From positions 1 through 64,000 of the forward strand of contig CASGDA010000007.1 in assembly GCA_949300145.1 (NCBI GenBank): a stretch of DNA of 64,000 nucleotides, in the 5' to 3' direction. The translations under genes and the position numbers were made by a program. The notes below the pieces were generated by a model. The model was given only the letters and a program-made list of their open reading frames with translations. It searched no databases and had not been told where the DNA came from. Position 1 is the first letter of the stretch. The number at the start of each line of letters is the position of its first letter. Of the stretch, positions 40,369 through 48,874 are shown piece by piece. This DNA comes from an uncultured Treponema sp. GTDB taxonomy: Bacteria > Spirochaetota > Spirochaetia > Treponematales > Treponemataceae.

Positions 40369-42387
40369 TCAGGCGTTTCCGCGCGGATTCTCCTCTTTTG
40401 TGCGCATCCCGAATTCGTAAGCGACGACGGCGCCGAGAGTGACGAAGCCCACAAGGTCGGAGACGGTTCCCGGCACAACCATGCAGAGCCCCGCAAGCGC
40501 GAGGATGATTCTGACAAGCCAATTCAGCCTGCGCGCGAGGAATCCGTTGAGCGCCGCCGCAATGCCGAAAATACCGAGCAAAGACGTTATGCAGATTTGT
40601 ACCACCGTCATAACGCCGTCAACATCCACAAAAAGCATGGCAGGATTGAGCGCGAAAACATACGGGACGATGAACGCCGCCACCGCAAGTTTTGTGGCCG
40701 CGAATCCGGTTTTCATCGGATCCGATTTCGCTATCGCCGCGCCGGCATATGCCGCAAGCGCAACCGGCGGAGTTATGTCCGCGACAATCCCGAAGTAGAA
40801 CACGAAGAAATGAGCAGCCACAGGCTCCACGTTGAGCGCAATCAGAATCGGCGCGCACACACCCGCCATGATGCAGTAATTCGCGGTTGTCGGGACGCCC
40901 ATTCCGAGAACAATGCAGCACAGCATCGTAAGGACGAGGGCGACAATCACATACCCCTGCGAAAGCGCGACGATTGTTCCGAGCAGGATTGACGCAAGCC
41001 CGGTGACCGTTATGCATCCGGAAATAATCCCGGCTATTCCGCACGCCACAACGACGGTTATTGAACTGCGCGCGCCGCCCTCAAAGGCGTCAAGAATCCA
41101 CCTGAAGGAAAGGCTCGGTTTTTCGCCTGCCTCCTGCTCCTCTTCCCCGTCCTTGGAAAATCCGATGTGCGGGATAATCTTGTGGATGACGCCGACGACC
41201 ATCGCGACGATTATCGAAAGCGTCGCGGAATACGCCATCGTGAACGTATTCGTCCCCACAAGATAAATGAGCGCAATCAGGGGCAGAAGCAGATAAATCT
41301 CCCGCACCAGTTCCCTCGGTTTGGGCAGCATCTCCTTCGGAATGCCCTTCATGCCGGTCCGCTTCGCCTCAAGATGGACGGCGATGAAAATACCGGCAAA
41401 GTACAACACCGCCGGCAGTATCGCCATGAGCGCAATCCGTCCGTAGGGAAGCCCGGTGAATTCAGCCATCAGGAACGCGGCCGCGCCCATAATCGGCGGC
41501 ATTATCTGCCCTCCGGTGGAGGCGGCGGCTTCAACCGCGGCGGCGAATTCGGGACGGTACCCCATCCGCTTCATCATCGGGATGGTGATTGAACCGGAGC
41601 CGACGGTGTTCGCGACGGATGAACCCGACGCCATGCCCTCCAAGGCGGAGGCCACAACGGCGACTTTTGCAGGGCCGCCGACAAAGCGTCCCACAGCGGC
41701 GTTCGCAAACCGTATGAAGAAATCGGCGACGCCCGTCCGTTCAAGGAACGCGCCGAATATGATGAAAATCGAAATGTACTTCACGCATACGCTGACCGGG
41801 GTGGAGAAAATCCCGTTGGCCGTGAAAAACAGCGTCCGGACAAGCTGGGGGAACCGTATCCCGCTTGCGAGCGCGTAAACCACGAGGACGCCCGCGACGC
41901 ACAGAATCGGCAGGCCCACGCACCGGCGGCACAATTCAACCAGCGCCAGAATGCCGATGACACCGACGGTCATGTAGAGCGGATTCGCCATGATTTTCGC
42001 CGACATTTTTATGACGGTAAGGGCGTTCGCGGCGTAGAAGAAAAACGCGCCGGAACCGACAAGCATTATCACGATGTCATACCACGGTATATGGTTCGGC
42101 CGCTCGCATCCTTTCCTGACGGGAAAGGTGAGGAATCCGAGCAGCACAATCATCCCGAGAAAGAACGGATACCGGATTTCCTGGATGGTCGTAAGAAAGA
42201 TTGCGTCTATAATGCAGTAAACGGCGAACGCCGCCATCAAATAATGGATGACCGTTTTGGGGACGCCTTCCCATACCCTGACATTCGACTCACGGTCATA
42301 TTTTTTCATCACCGCTTCGACATCGGCCATTGTTCCCGTCGAAACGTCATGGAGCGGTTGTTCCGCGTTTTTTTCTTTGTTTTCCAA
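40369..42387 (-). CDS. TRAP transporter permease, fused 4TM/12TM (TAXI type)
   Basis: 672 residues of dense membrane helices. The small (DctQ-like) and large (DctM-like) subunits are fused in one chain, as is usual with TAXI-type receptors. Signature stretches are EGMASGSSVANTVGSGSITI, AAVEAAASTGGQIMPPIMGA, LGMGVPTTANYCIMAGVCAP and DITPPVALAAYAGAAIAKSD. It uses an ion gradient to import a solute delivered by the receptor encoded just upstream. The substrate cannot be read from sequence. The gene is richer in G+C than the flanking DNA (41461-41520 has 38 G+C in 60), hinting at separate origin. It has AGGAG before the ATG. Confidence 0.93.
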   Translation of the reverse strand: MENKEKNAEQPLHDVSTGTMADVEAVMKKYDRESNVRVWEGVPKTVIHYLMAAFAVYCIIDAIFLTTIQEIRYPFFLGMIVLLGFLTFPVRKGCERPNHIPWYDIVIMLVGSGAFFFYAANALTVIKMSAKIMANPLYMTVGVIGILALVELCRRCVGLPILCVAGVLVVYALASGIRFPQLVRTLFFTANGIFSTPVSVCVKYISIFIIFGAFLERTGVADFFIRFANAAVGRFVGGPAKVAVVASALEGMASGSSVANTVGSGSITIPMMKRMGYRPEFAAAVEAAASTGGQIMPPIMGAAAFLMAEFTGLPYGRIALMAILPAVLYFAGIFIAVHLEAKRTGMKGIPKEMLPKPRELVREIYLLLPLIALIYLVGTNTFTMAYSATLSIIVAMVVGVIHKIIPHIGFSKDGEEEQEAGEKPSLSFRWILDAFEGGARSSITVVVACGIAGIISGCITVTGLASILLGTIVALSQGYVIVALVLTMLCCIVLGMGVPTTANYCIMAGVCAPILIALNVEPVAAHFFVFYFGIVADITPPVALAAYAGAAIAKSDPMKTGFAATKLAVAAFIVPYVFALNPAMLFVDVDGVMTVVQICITSLLGIFGIAAALNGFLARRLNWLVRIILALAGLCMVVPGTVSDLVGFVTLGAVVAYEFGMRTKEENPRGNA

Positions 42388-42410
42388 TAATCAACTCCTG
42401 TAAAAAACAA

Positions 42411-42432
42411 CAGGCTGCCTTCCGACAGCCTG
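42411..42432 (-). terminator. Intercistronic hairpin between TAXI receptor and TRAP permease genes
   Basis: CAGGCTG (42411-42417) against CAGCCTG (42426-42432), followed on the minus strand by TTGTTTTTT. It should stop part of the transcripts, giving more receptor than permease. Confidence 0.7.
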
Positions 42433-42447
42433 CAAAACGGAATCCTG

Positions 42448-43404
42448 TCAGTTTGTCGGAACGGTTATACCGTGCTCGGCAAAATACCGCGCCGCACCCG
42501 GATGATACGGAACCGTCTTAATCGAAGAGGCGAAATTGACGTCCAGCTCACGTCCCTTGTCGTGGCTTTTTGCAATCTCCTCCTTGTCGTCGAAAATCGT
42601 GGAAACGATATTGTAGACATCATCGTCGGAAACCTCATTGCTCACGATGACCACCGCGCCCACCGCAACCGTCTGGCAGTCCTCATCCATTCCGTAAACG
42701 GAAGCGGGAATTGTATACGGGCTGTAATAGGGAGAAGTCTCGATGAGCTTCGCGATGTGCCCGTCATCGATTGACACAAGACGCACCTTGTGGGTTGTGG
42801 AAAGGGTCGAGACCGCGACCGTCGGAGCCCCCGCAACGATAAAGGCGGCGTCGATTTTTCCGTCCTGAAGGGAATCCACGCTGTCACCGAAGCTCTGGTA
42901 TGTGGGGTTTATGTCCTCTTCCGTCATTCCGTAAACTCCGAGGATGTCGAGCGCATTGTAATAGACGCCGGAACCTGAGGAGCCTATCGAGACGTTCTTT
43001 CCGCGCAAATCCGCGACGGTCTTGATGTCGGGATTGATTGTGACAATCTGCACCTGTTCCATGTACAGCGCCGCGGCGGTGGAAAACCCGGTGACGGCGC
43101 CGGATTCGGCGAACAGGTTCGTGCCGTTGTAGGCGTAGCTCATAACGTCAGTCTGGACGAATCCGAGCTTGTAACTGCCCATATCCATCATCTCGATATT
43201 GTCCTGGCTGCCCGCGCTGACAACCGCAGTGACGGATGTCGGCGTCTCGGTGGAAATCCTCTGCGCCAGAACATTGCCGAATCCGTAATATGTCCCCTGG
43301 TCGCCGCCGGTTCCGAACATAAGCGAATCGGATGCGCCGCCGGCCATCACGGGAACGCAAAGAACAGCGGCGATTACCGCCGCGACCACAAATCTCTTTT
43401 TCAT
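42448..43404 (-). CDS. TAXI-family TRAP solute receptor
   Basis: Periplasmic binding protein that hands solute to the TRAP permease. 318 residues with AAGGGGG before the ATG. Signal peptide MKKRFVVAAVIAAVLCVPVM (cut near AGG). TAXI pattern: MFGTGGDQGTYYGFGN, VSAGSQDNIEMM, LRGKNVSIGSSGSGVYYNAL and SLQDGKIDAAFIVAGAPT. Known TAXI receptors bind carboxylates or related small molecules; nothing here fixes the ligand. It shares the higher G+C of the permease. Confidence 0.93.
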   Translation of the reverse strand: MKKRFVVAAVIAAVLCVPVMAGGASDSLMFGTGGDQGTYYGFGNVLAQRISTETPTSVTAVVSAGSQDNIEMMDMGSYKLGFVQTDVMSYAYNGTNLFAESGAVTGFSTAAALYMEQVQIVTINPDIKTVADLRGKNVSIGSSGSGVYYNALDILGVYGMTEEDINPTYQSFGDSVDSLQDGKIDAAFIVAGAPTVAVSTLSTTHKVRLVSIDDGHIAKLIETSPYYSPYTIPASVYGMDEDCQTVAVGAVVIVSNEVSDDDVYNIVSTIFDDKEEIAKSHDKGRELDVNFASSIKTVPYHPGAARYFAEHGITVPTN

Positions 43405-43539
43405 ATAAATCCCCCTTATCCGGGAATCTCCCGGAGAATTTTCGTGCGTTAATTATACATTATCTTTCGCATTTCTTAAAGAGCAAAAGGGAAAATTAAC
43501 GGAGGAAAAATTGGCGGCGGACAGTATTTTATGGAAACA

Positions 43540-44056
43540 ACATGCGTAAATTTGCATCCGGCTTCAAGATATGATTTCAGATTTGTCCTGTCGGATACTT
43601 CCCCTACACACATTCCGCCCGTTACTTCATTTCCAACCTGAACCATATCCGGCACAAGTCCTGATGCGAAAAGCTCTGGGAACACCTCTGTGGTGTAACG
43701 GCTGATTTCTGTTTCAATATCATTTGAATTTCATGATGCCGGTATAATCTGCTGTCCGGGAGGTGTCCATGTGTCGCTGTAATGGAAGTCCGGCAGCCAC
43801 CGTAATCCGGTGTTCTCCGCACGAAGGGCAAGCTCTTTTATTGTGTCAATATCGCAAAGCCCTGCGGATAAGTCGGATCCGATGTTCCGACAGTACCCGC
43901 GTATGTTTCTGGATCCACCCACAAACGGAACCGTACCAAATTGACACCATAACTTTTTATTATTTTGAAGTCTGCTGTTGTACCGCTGTTTGTTTTATAA
44001 ACGCCTCCGTTATCCTCCAGATATTTGACTATGGAAGCGTCCACACCGCACGGCAA
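43540..44056 (-). pseudogene. Decayed GH53 endo-galactanase fragment
   Basis: The minus strand encodes a broken GH53 N-terminal half next to the intact gene. Piece one (from 44056) reads GVDASIVKYLEDNGGVYKTN and NLVRFRLWVDPETYAG. A frameshift follows TYPQG near 43865. Piece two reads LCDIDTIKELALRAENTGLR and DFHYSDTWTPPGQQ, then an in-frame TGA where family members have Trp (PAS-stop-NSNDIETEISRY). Piece three carries VPDMVQVGNEVTGGM with the acid/base Glu, and homology ends near 43540. The signal peptide, nucleophile and C-terminal half are missing. It is clearly divergent from the intact copy (YAGTVGTSDPTYPQG has no match there), so it is an older paralogue, not a fresh duplicate. Confidence 0.88.
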
Positions 44057-44085
44057 AACACCGTGCGGAATCCAACGGCGGCGCG

Positions 44086-45990
44086 TCAGTTCGGCTCCAG
44101 ATAGAACTCCACGTCGTCAAAGTTGCCCCAGTTCCCGCCGTTCGCATCGATGTGGATGCCGATTGTGCATTTCCCGCCGCGGACTTCGATTCCGCTGACC
44201 GTGTACTGCTTCCAGTTTTTCCAGCCGGTATTCACGACTTCGGTGAAAACCCGCGGCCCGCCGTAGTTCTCCGCGAACAGCTCGATGGTGTTCTCACCGC
44301 CGCCGCCCATCGCGTAAAGCGAAAGCGTGTACGTGCCGTCCGGTATTCCGGTGAACGTGCGGCTCAACGTGCTCTTGAAGGGATCCGACCACCAGTATTT
44401 GTAGGTCCACGTTCCGCTGTAGGCGTTCGACTTGTTGTTCTCCACAAAGCAGTATTTGCCGTTCCCGTCGAGCTTCCACTGCCCCAGCTTTCCGCTTTCC
44501 CAGGACGGGTCATCGACAAGATTCACCTTCCGGCTCATCGTCACTTCCATCTTCACCGGGAAGCCTCCGGCTGTACGCCCGTCCAGCATGAAGGTGCGTT
44601 CCTTCGTCTCCTTCGAGAAATCGTGGTCGTCCCACTCGACGGGGGTCGCCTCGAGCGAATCGTCGCTGTAAATGATTTTCACTCCGGAAGGAAGCACCGG
44701 CTCCGAACCGACAACCACAAGAGCTTTCGGCGTCTCAAAGGAAACCGGCTTTATCTCAGGTTTCTGCCGGTCGTACACACGCTTGAACACCTCGAGGGAA
44801 GGCAGCGCCCTGCCGTCATAGTCGAACATCGCCTGGTTCTCCCAGTTGTTGCCCTCGCCGGTACGCCAGCCTGCGCCTTCCACAAGAATCCATGCGGGCT
44901 CCCAATAGAACACGCCGAGCCCTTTTTCGCCGCCGCCTTCATGGACCGCCGCCATAACGTCCCTGACCTCCGTCGCCTGTCCCTGGACGGTCGGCAGATA
45001 GCCGTATTTTTCATCGCTGTAAATCTGGAAACGGTTCCCCTGCGCGTCGCCGTCCTCCTCGGTGAACCCGTAGGCAGTCTCGACGACACAGACCTCTTTC
45101 CCGTACCGGGAAACAAGGTCGCGCAGGTTTGCGGTGAGCGCATCCATCGAACCGTGCCAGTACGGATAGAATGAAAGCCCGATGACGTCGTAATCGACTT
45201 TCGCTGCCGTAATCTCGTCAAATACCCAGCGGTACAGGCCGTTGTCGCCGCCGTTCGCCAGATGAATCATGACCTTTGTCTTTGCGCCCCACGGCTGCGC
45301 CCTGCGGACAGCCCTGACGCCCTGCTTCAGCAGATTCGTGAAGCCCTCGAAACCGCCGATTTCCTCGGTTCCGTCCGTCCACGTCTTTCCGTCCGGCCAG
45401 AGCATCCCGCCGTTGAGCTCGTTCCCGATTTGCACCATGTCGGGAAAGCAGCCTTCCTTCTTCATCGTCCGGAGCGTTTCGAGCGTATACTCGTAGACCG
45501 CCTTTTCAAGCTCTTTCCCGCTCAGCCTCGCCCACGCAAGCGGTTTGCGCTGGTTTTCCGGGTCGGCCCAGAAATCGCTGTAATGGATGTCGAGAAGCAG
45601 CTTGAATCCGGCGTCTTTCGCCCGTTTCGCCATGGAAACCGTTCTTTTCAGATTGTTGTTGCCGCCGCCGATGGGGTCGCCGCGTTTCGACAGCACCTTC
45701 CGGTCCACGACCACATTCGACGGATTGACCGGATTGTGCCAGAGCCGCAGGCGGATCCAGTTGACGCCGGAATCCTTCAATATAGTGAACAAATCCTGTT
45801 CCCTGCCGTCCCGGTCGTAATATTTCCCGCCGCATTCTTCTATCCAGGCGAGCGTCGAAATGTCCGCGCCCCTGATGAAATCCTCCGGAAGCCCGGGAAT
45901 CGGCTCGACGATTATCCGTTCCCCGGATGCAACAGGAAGAACACAAAGCGACAAGAGCAAAACTGTGAAAAATATTAAACTGCGGTGCAT
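44086..45990 (-). CDS. Secreted arabinogalactan endo-beta-1,4-galactanase (GH53) with Ig-like and carbohydrate-binding modules
   Basis: Cuts beta-1,4-galactan to galacto-oligosaccharides outside the cytoplasm. 634 residues from the ATG at 45990, which has AGGAGG upstream. Signal peptide MHRSLIFFTVLLLSLCVLPV (cut near ASG). The GH53 barrel (about 25-395) has GADISTLAWIEECGG, LRLWHNPVNPS, DIHYSDFWADP, the acid/base Glu in MVQIGNELNGGMLWPDG and the nucleophile Glu in EVCVVETAYGFT. A Big_4-like Ig module follows (about 410-480; LPSGVKIIYSD). The last 140 residues are a beta-sandwich module with SWESGKLGQW, GWKNWKQYTV and GNFDDVEFYLE, resembling CBM61 galactan binders known on GH53 enzymes. It diverges from the oligosaccharide importer. 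Confidence 0.93.
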   Translation of the reverse strand: MHRSLIFFTVLLLSLCVLPVASGERIIVEPIPGLPEDFIRGADISTLAWIEECGGKYYDRDGREQDLFTILKDSGVNWIRLRLWHNPVNPSNVVVDRKVLSKRGDPIGGGNNNLKRTVSMAKRAKDAGFKLLLDIHYSDFWADPENQRKPLAWARLSGKELEKAVYEYTLETLRTMKKEGCFPDMVQIGNELNGGMLWPDGKTWTDGTEEIGGFEGFTNLLKQGVRAVRRAQPWGAKTKVMIHLANGGDNGLYRWVFDEITAAKVDYDVIGLSFYPYWHGSMDALTANLRDLVSRYGKEVCVVETAYGFTEEDGDAQGNRFQIYSDEKYGYLPTVQGQATEVRDVMAAVHEGGGEKGLGVFYWEPAWILVEGAGWRTGEGNNWENQAMFDYDGRALPSLEVFKRVYDRQKPEIKPVSFETPKALVVVGSEPVLPSGVKIIYSDDSLEATPVEWDDHDFSKETKERTFMLDGRTAGGFPVKMEVTMSRKVNLVDDPSWESGKLGQWKLDGNGKYCFVENNKSNAYSGTWTYKYWWSDPFKSTLSRTFTGIPDGTYTLSLYAMGGGGENTIELFAENYGGPRVFTEVVNTGWKNWKQYTVSGIEVRGGKCTIGIHIDANGGNWGNFDDVEFYLEPN

Positions 45991-46061
45991 AAAACCTCCT
46001 TCTGTCATTCTGAAAATCTCTCTTTTTTTCTTGACAGATGCCACAAGTCATGTTATACGTG

Positions 46062-46081
46062 TAATCATCACGTGATGATTA
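46062..46081. promoter_or_regulatory. 20-bp perfect palindrome, operator candidate for the GH53 gene
   Basis: TAATCATCAC followed at once by its exact complement GTGATGATTA. It covers the expected transcription start of the GH53 gene, so a bound repressor would block it. The protein is not identified; the LacI-family regulator is the obvious candidate. Confidence 0.7.
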
Positions 46082-46082
46082 A

Positions 46083-46111
46083 AGCGTAACCCGGTTCTTC
46101 CGGCCTGTCAA
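46083..46111 (-). promoter_or_regulatory. Promoter of the GH53 gene
   Basis: Minus strand TTGACA (46111-46106), 17-bp spacer, TACGCT (46088-46083), which keeps the three most important -10 bases. Transcription should begin near 46076, inside the 20-bp palindrome. Confidence 0.55.
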
Positions 46112-46120
46112 GAAAAAAAA

Positions 46121-46149
46121 TTGACAGCTTGGTTAAACGTTTATAAGAT
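46121..46149 (+). promoter_or_regulatory. Promoter of the oligosaccharide ABC operon with internal operator
   Basis: TTGACA (46121-46126), 17-bp spacer, TAAGAT (46144-46149). The palindrome TAAACGTTTA (46134-46143) fills the spacer; a CG-centred site in this position is typical of LacI/GalR-family repression. The -35 boxes of the two divergent promoters are only nine bases apart. Confidence 0.65.
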
Positions 46150-46227
46150 GATTCACGGTGCAGTTTGGCCGGACGAATTCGCCGGCGGCTGCCGATTTTA
46201 AAATTTCGCATTTCAGAGGAGGAGAAA

Positions 46228-47421
46228 ATGAAAATTGCGAAAATTCTTGTCTGCGCAATGTGTATCGCAGCCATTTTGTTTGCCGGATGCTCAAAATCCG
46301 AGTCGGAAGACAAGGTTGAGCTCATTGTATGGGAATCAACGAACGGTCCCGATACATTTATCCAACAGGCAGGGGAAGCCTTCACAAAGCTTCACCCCAA
46401 TATCACCATCAAATACGTTAACGTAGAGCTCGGCGATTCCAGCGGACAAATCGCCCTTGACGGCCCCGCAGGAGTTGGTCCCGATGTTTTCGCCGCCCCG
46501 CACGACAAGCTCGGCGAATTGGTGACAGGCGGCCACATTGCGCCCACCAAAAACGCCGATGCGGTACGCAATTCAGTGCTTGCCTCATGCGCGACAGCAC
46601 TCACATATGACGGGATAATGTACGGTTATCCTATTTCCGCGGAAACATACGCCCTTTTTTACAACAGGGCCCTCATAAACGAAGCTGAAGTTCCCACAAC
46701 ATGGGAAGACCTGAAGGCTTTCTGCGACACATTCAATGCCGAGAATCCCGGAAAACACGGATTCGTAATGGATGTCGGAAACGGTTATTACAGCATTATC
46801 TTCACAACCGCTGACGGCAACAGGCTTTTCGGCCCCACCGGAACAGACACAAACAACACAAACATCAATTCACCCGCTTCCGTGGAAGGCATGAAATTCT
46901 TCCAGAGTCTCCGCTCCGCGCTCGATGTTCCTTCCGCTGACCTGACAACCTCCGTAACGGATGCCGCTTTCGCTTCCGGAAACGCAGCCATGCACATCAC
47001 GGGCCCATGGAACGTCAAACCCTTCTCCGACGGAGGAGTTGATTTCGGTGTAACAAACCTGCCTTCACTGCCCGGTGACACAACACCAGCCTCTTCATTC
47101 TCCGGAACAAGGGCGATGTTTGTCTCCGCATACAGCGAACACCCTGATGAAGCCGCCGCTTTCGCGGAATTCCTTATTTCACCTGAAATGCAGAAACTCC
47201 GCTTCGACATTACCGGCGCGATTCCTTCCGTTGACATTCCTGTTGACAATCCCTACATCCAGGGATTCCTGAAACAGCTTGAGTATGCCTTCCCGATGCC
47301 TTCCATTCCGGCAATGGGTTCATACTGGGATGCGATGAATGCCGCCAGCCGGAATATCTGGGACGGTGCCGATGTTCAGGCTGAACTCGACGCCTGTAAC
47401 GCAGCCATTCTTGGCAAGTAA
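46228..47421 (+). CDS. Sugar ABC transporter substrate-binding lipoprotein (MalE-like; galacto-oligosaccharide binder)
   Basis: 397 residues from the ATG at 46228 (AGAGGAGGAG upstream). Lipoprotein signal with lipobox LFAGC at residue 18. Type MalE pattern: ELIVWESTNGPDTFIQQAGE, HPNITIKYVNV, GPDVFAAPHDKLGELVTGG, YPISAETYALFYNRALI, NAAMHITGPWNV, AAAFAEFLISPEMQK. MalE binds maltodextrins, but the setting between a GH53 galactanase and a GH35 beta-galactosidase points to galacto-oligosaccharides, like GanS of Bacillus. It is followed by two hairpins and then the permease genes. Confidence 0.93.
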   Translation: MKIAKILVCAMCIAAILFAGCSKSESEDKVELIVWESTNGPDTFIQQAGEAFTKLHPNITIKYVNVELGDSSGQIALDGPAGVGPDVFAAPHDKLGELVTGGHIAPTKNADAVRNSVLASCATALTYDGIMYGYPISAETYALFYNRALINEAEVPTTWEDLKAFCDTFNAENPGKHGFVMDVGNGYYSIIFTTADGNRLFGPTGTDTNNTNINSPASVEGMKFFQSLRSALDVPSADLTTSVTDAAFASGNAAMHITGPWNVKPFSDGGVDFGVTNLPSLPGDTTPASSFSGTRAMFVSAYSEHPDEAAAFAEFLISPEMQKLRFDITGAIPSVDIPVDNPYIQGFLKQLEYAFPMPSIPAMGSYWDAMNAASRNIWDGADVQAELDACNAAILGK

Positions 47422-47429
47422 ACGTCCTG

Positions 47430-47484
47430 CCGCCACCGGATAGTGGCGGACACCAAAAGCCGGCGTTTTACGCCGGCTTTTTTC
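47430..47484 (+). terminator. Two hairpins between binding-protein and permease genes
   Basis: CCGCCAC (47430-47436)/GTGGCGG (47443-47449), then AAAAGCCGGCGT (47455-47466)/ACGCCGGCTTTT (47470-47481) with a T-run. The second is a full Rho-independent signal. Partial read-through would give more binding protein than permease. Confidence 0.88.
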
Positions 47485-47551
47485 GGTTTTTGAAGATACA
47501 TACAGCTCCCATAAAGCTGTTTATCTGTAATTTTAGTTCAGGGGATAATAT

Positions 47552-48874
47552 ATGGCGAAACAACTTTCCCAGGATGGTTCCGACATAAAGAAAGTAAAGC
47601 GCACCGCCGCTTCCTTTATGGGCATGGGACATATCGTATATTTGAAAGATTATGTGAAAGGATTTTTCTTTGCATTCATTGAAATAGCTTTTATCATTCT
47701 TCTGCCGCTGATATGCAGCAAAATTTTCGATCTTGTGACTCTCGGGGAACCGAAACCGGAGCTTCCCATTAAGGAACGCGACCATTCAATCTTCATGCTG
47801 GTTGACGGAATCCTGATTCTTTCAATCGTAGCTATATTTATTGTAATGTACATCCTGTCAGTCAGAAGCGCTGTCACAGGATACAAAGAATACTGTCAGC
47901 GGAAAAATTATGTGACAACCAGGGGGAGCCTGTCCCAGGCCGCAGGCAAAGCCTTTCCGATTTTCGGTCTTGCACCGGCCTTTCTCCTGACAGTATTTTT
48001 TGTAATTGTCCCTCTTATTTTCTCAATATGTGTGGCGTTTACAAACTACTCCGCGCCGGAACATATTCCGCCGAACAATACGGTTGACTGGGTGGGGTTC
48101 CAGAATTTCCAGGACTTGATGGGCGGAAGCGCCACATGGTCCCAGGGTTTTGTGCGGGTCGCAGTGTGGAACCTTATATGGGCGGTCATGGCCACCGCGA
48201 CCTGTTACTTCGGCGGACTTATCATCGCCGTCCTGCTTAAAGAAATCGACTTCAGGATTTCCCCTATTTTCCGCATCATTTTCATCCTGCCGTATGCCGT
48301 TCCTTCCGTCATCAGTATGCTTGTGTGGCAGAACCTGTTGAACGGAACATTCGGAACCGTGAATAAAACGCTGCAGTACCTCGGCATCATCGAAGAGTCC
48401 ATACCATGGCTGTCGAACGCAATGCTGGCGAAGGTAACGGTTATTCTGATAAACCTGTGGGCGGGTTTCGGATATTTCATGCTTCTTTCAATGGGAACAA
48501 TGACCGCCATTTCCGATGATATGTACGAAGCCGCCAGGATTGACGGCGCATCAAAATTCCAGATTCTGAAGCATATCACACTGCCTCTGGTTATGTACCA
48601 GACAATGCCGCTTATCATAATGTCTTTCACCCACAACATAAACAACTTCGGGGCCATCTTCTTCCTGACAGGAGGAAATCCGACCGTAGCGGACTCCACG
48701 ACAACGGGAGCCGGCGGCACAGACCTTTTGATAACCTGGATTTACAAACTGACAATCACCCTGTTGAAATACAATTATGCCTCTGTAATCGCGGTTATGA
48801 TTTTCATTGTCCTTGCACCCTTCGCGATTTTCAATTTCCGCAGAACCAAAGCTTATAAGGAAGGTTCCGTATGA
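47552..48874 (+). CDS. Sugar ABC transporter permease, MalF-like
   Basis: 440 residues with GGGGA before the ATG. Two N-terminal helices (FFFAFIEIAFIILLPLI; DGILILSIVAIFIVMYIL) precede the six-helix core, as in MalF. There is a periplasmic loop (APEHIPPNNTVDWVGFQNFQ) and the EAA loop EAARIDGAS...ITLPL that contacts the ATPase. It forms the channel with the MalG-like subunit; the genes overlap by four bases (ATGA). The first 55 residues carry a short basic cytoplasmic tail. No ATPase gene is present in the window. Confidence 0.93.
   Translation: MAKQLSQDGSDIKKVKRTAASFMGMGHIVYLKDYVKGFFFAFIEIAFIILLPLICSKIFDLVTLGEPKPELPIKERDHSIFMLVDGILILSIVAIFIVMYILSVRSAVTGYKEYCQRKNYVTTRGSLSQAAGKAFPIFGLAPAFLLTVFFVIVPLIFSICVAFTNYSAPEHIPPNNTVDWVGFQNFQDLMGGSATWSQGFVRVAVWNLIWAVMATATCYFGGLIIAVLLKEIDFRISPIFRIIFILPYAVPSVISMLVWQNLLNGTFGTVNKTLQYLGIIEESIPWLSNAMLAKVTVILINLWAGFGYFMLLSMGTMTAISDDMYEAARIDGASKFQILKHITLPLVMYQTMPLIIMSFTHNINNFGAIFFLTGGNPTVADSTTTGAGGTDLLITWIYKLTITLLKYNYASVIAVMIFIVLAPFAIFNFRRTKAYKEGSV

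Noticed and set aside
40231-40992. 253-residue frame antisense to the TRAP permease
   Set aside because: It is rich in Arg, Glu and His with no motif, as expected from the reverse frame of a GC-rich membrane protein gene.
44152-45174. 340-residue frame antisense to the GH53 gene
   Set aside because: The GH53 catalytic residues and modules are unambiguous on the other strand; this frame has no family features or start site.
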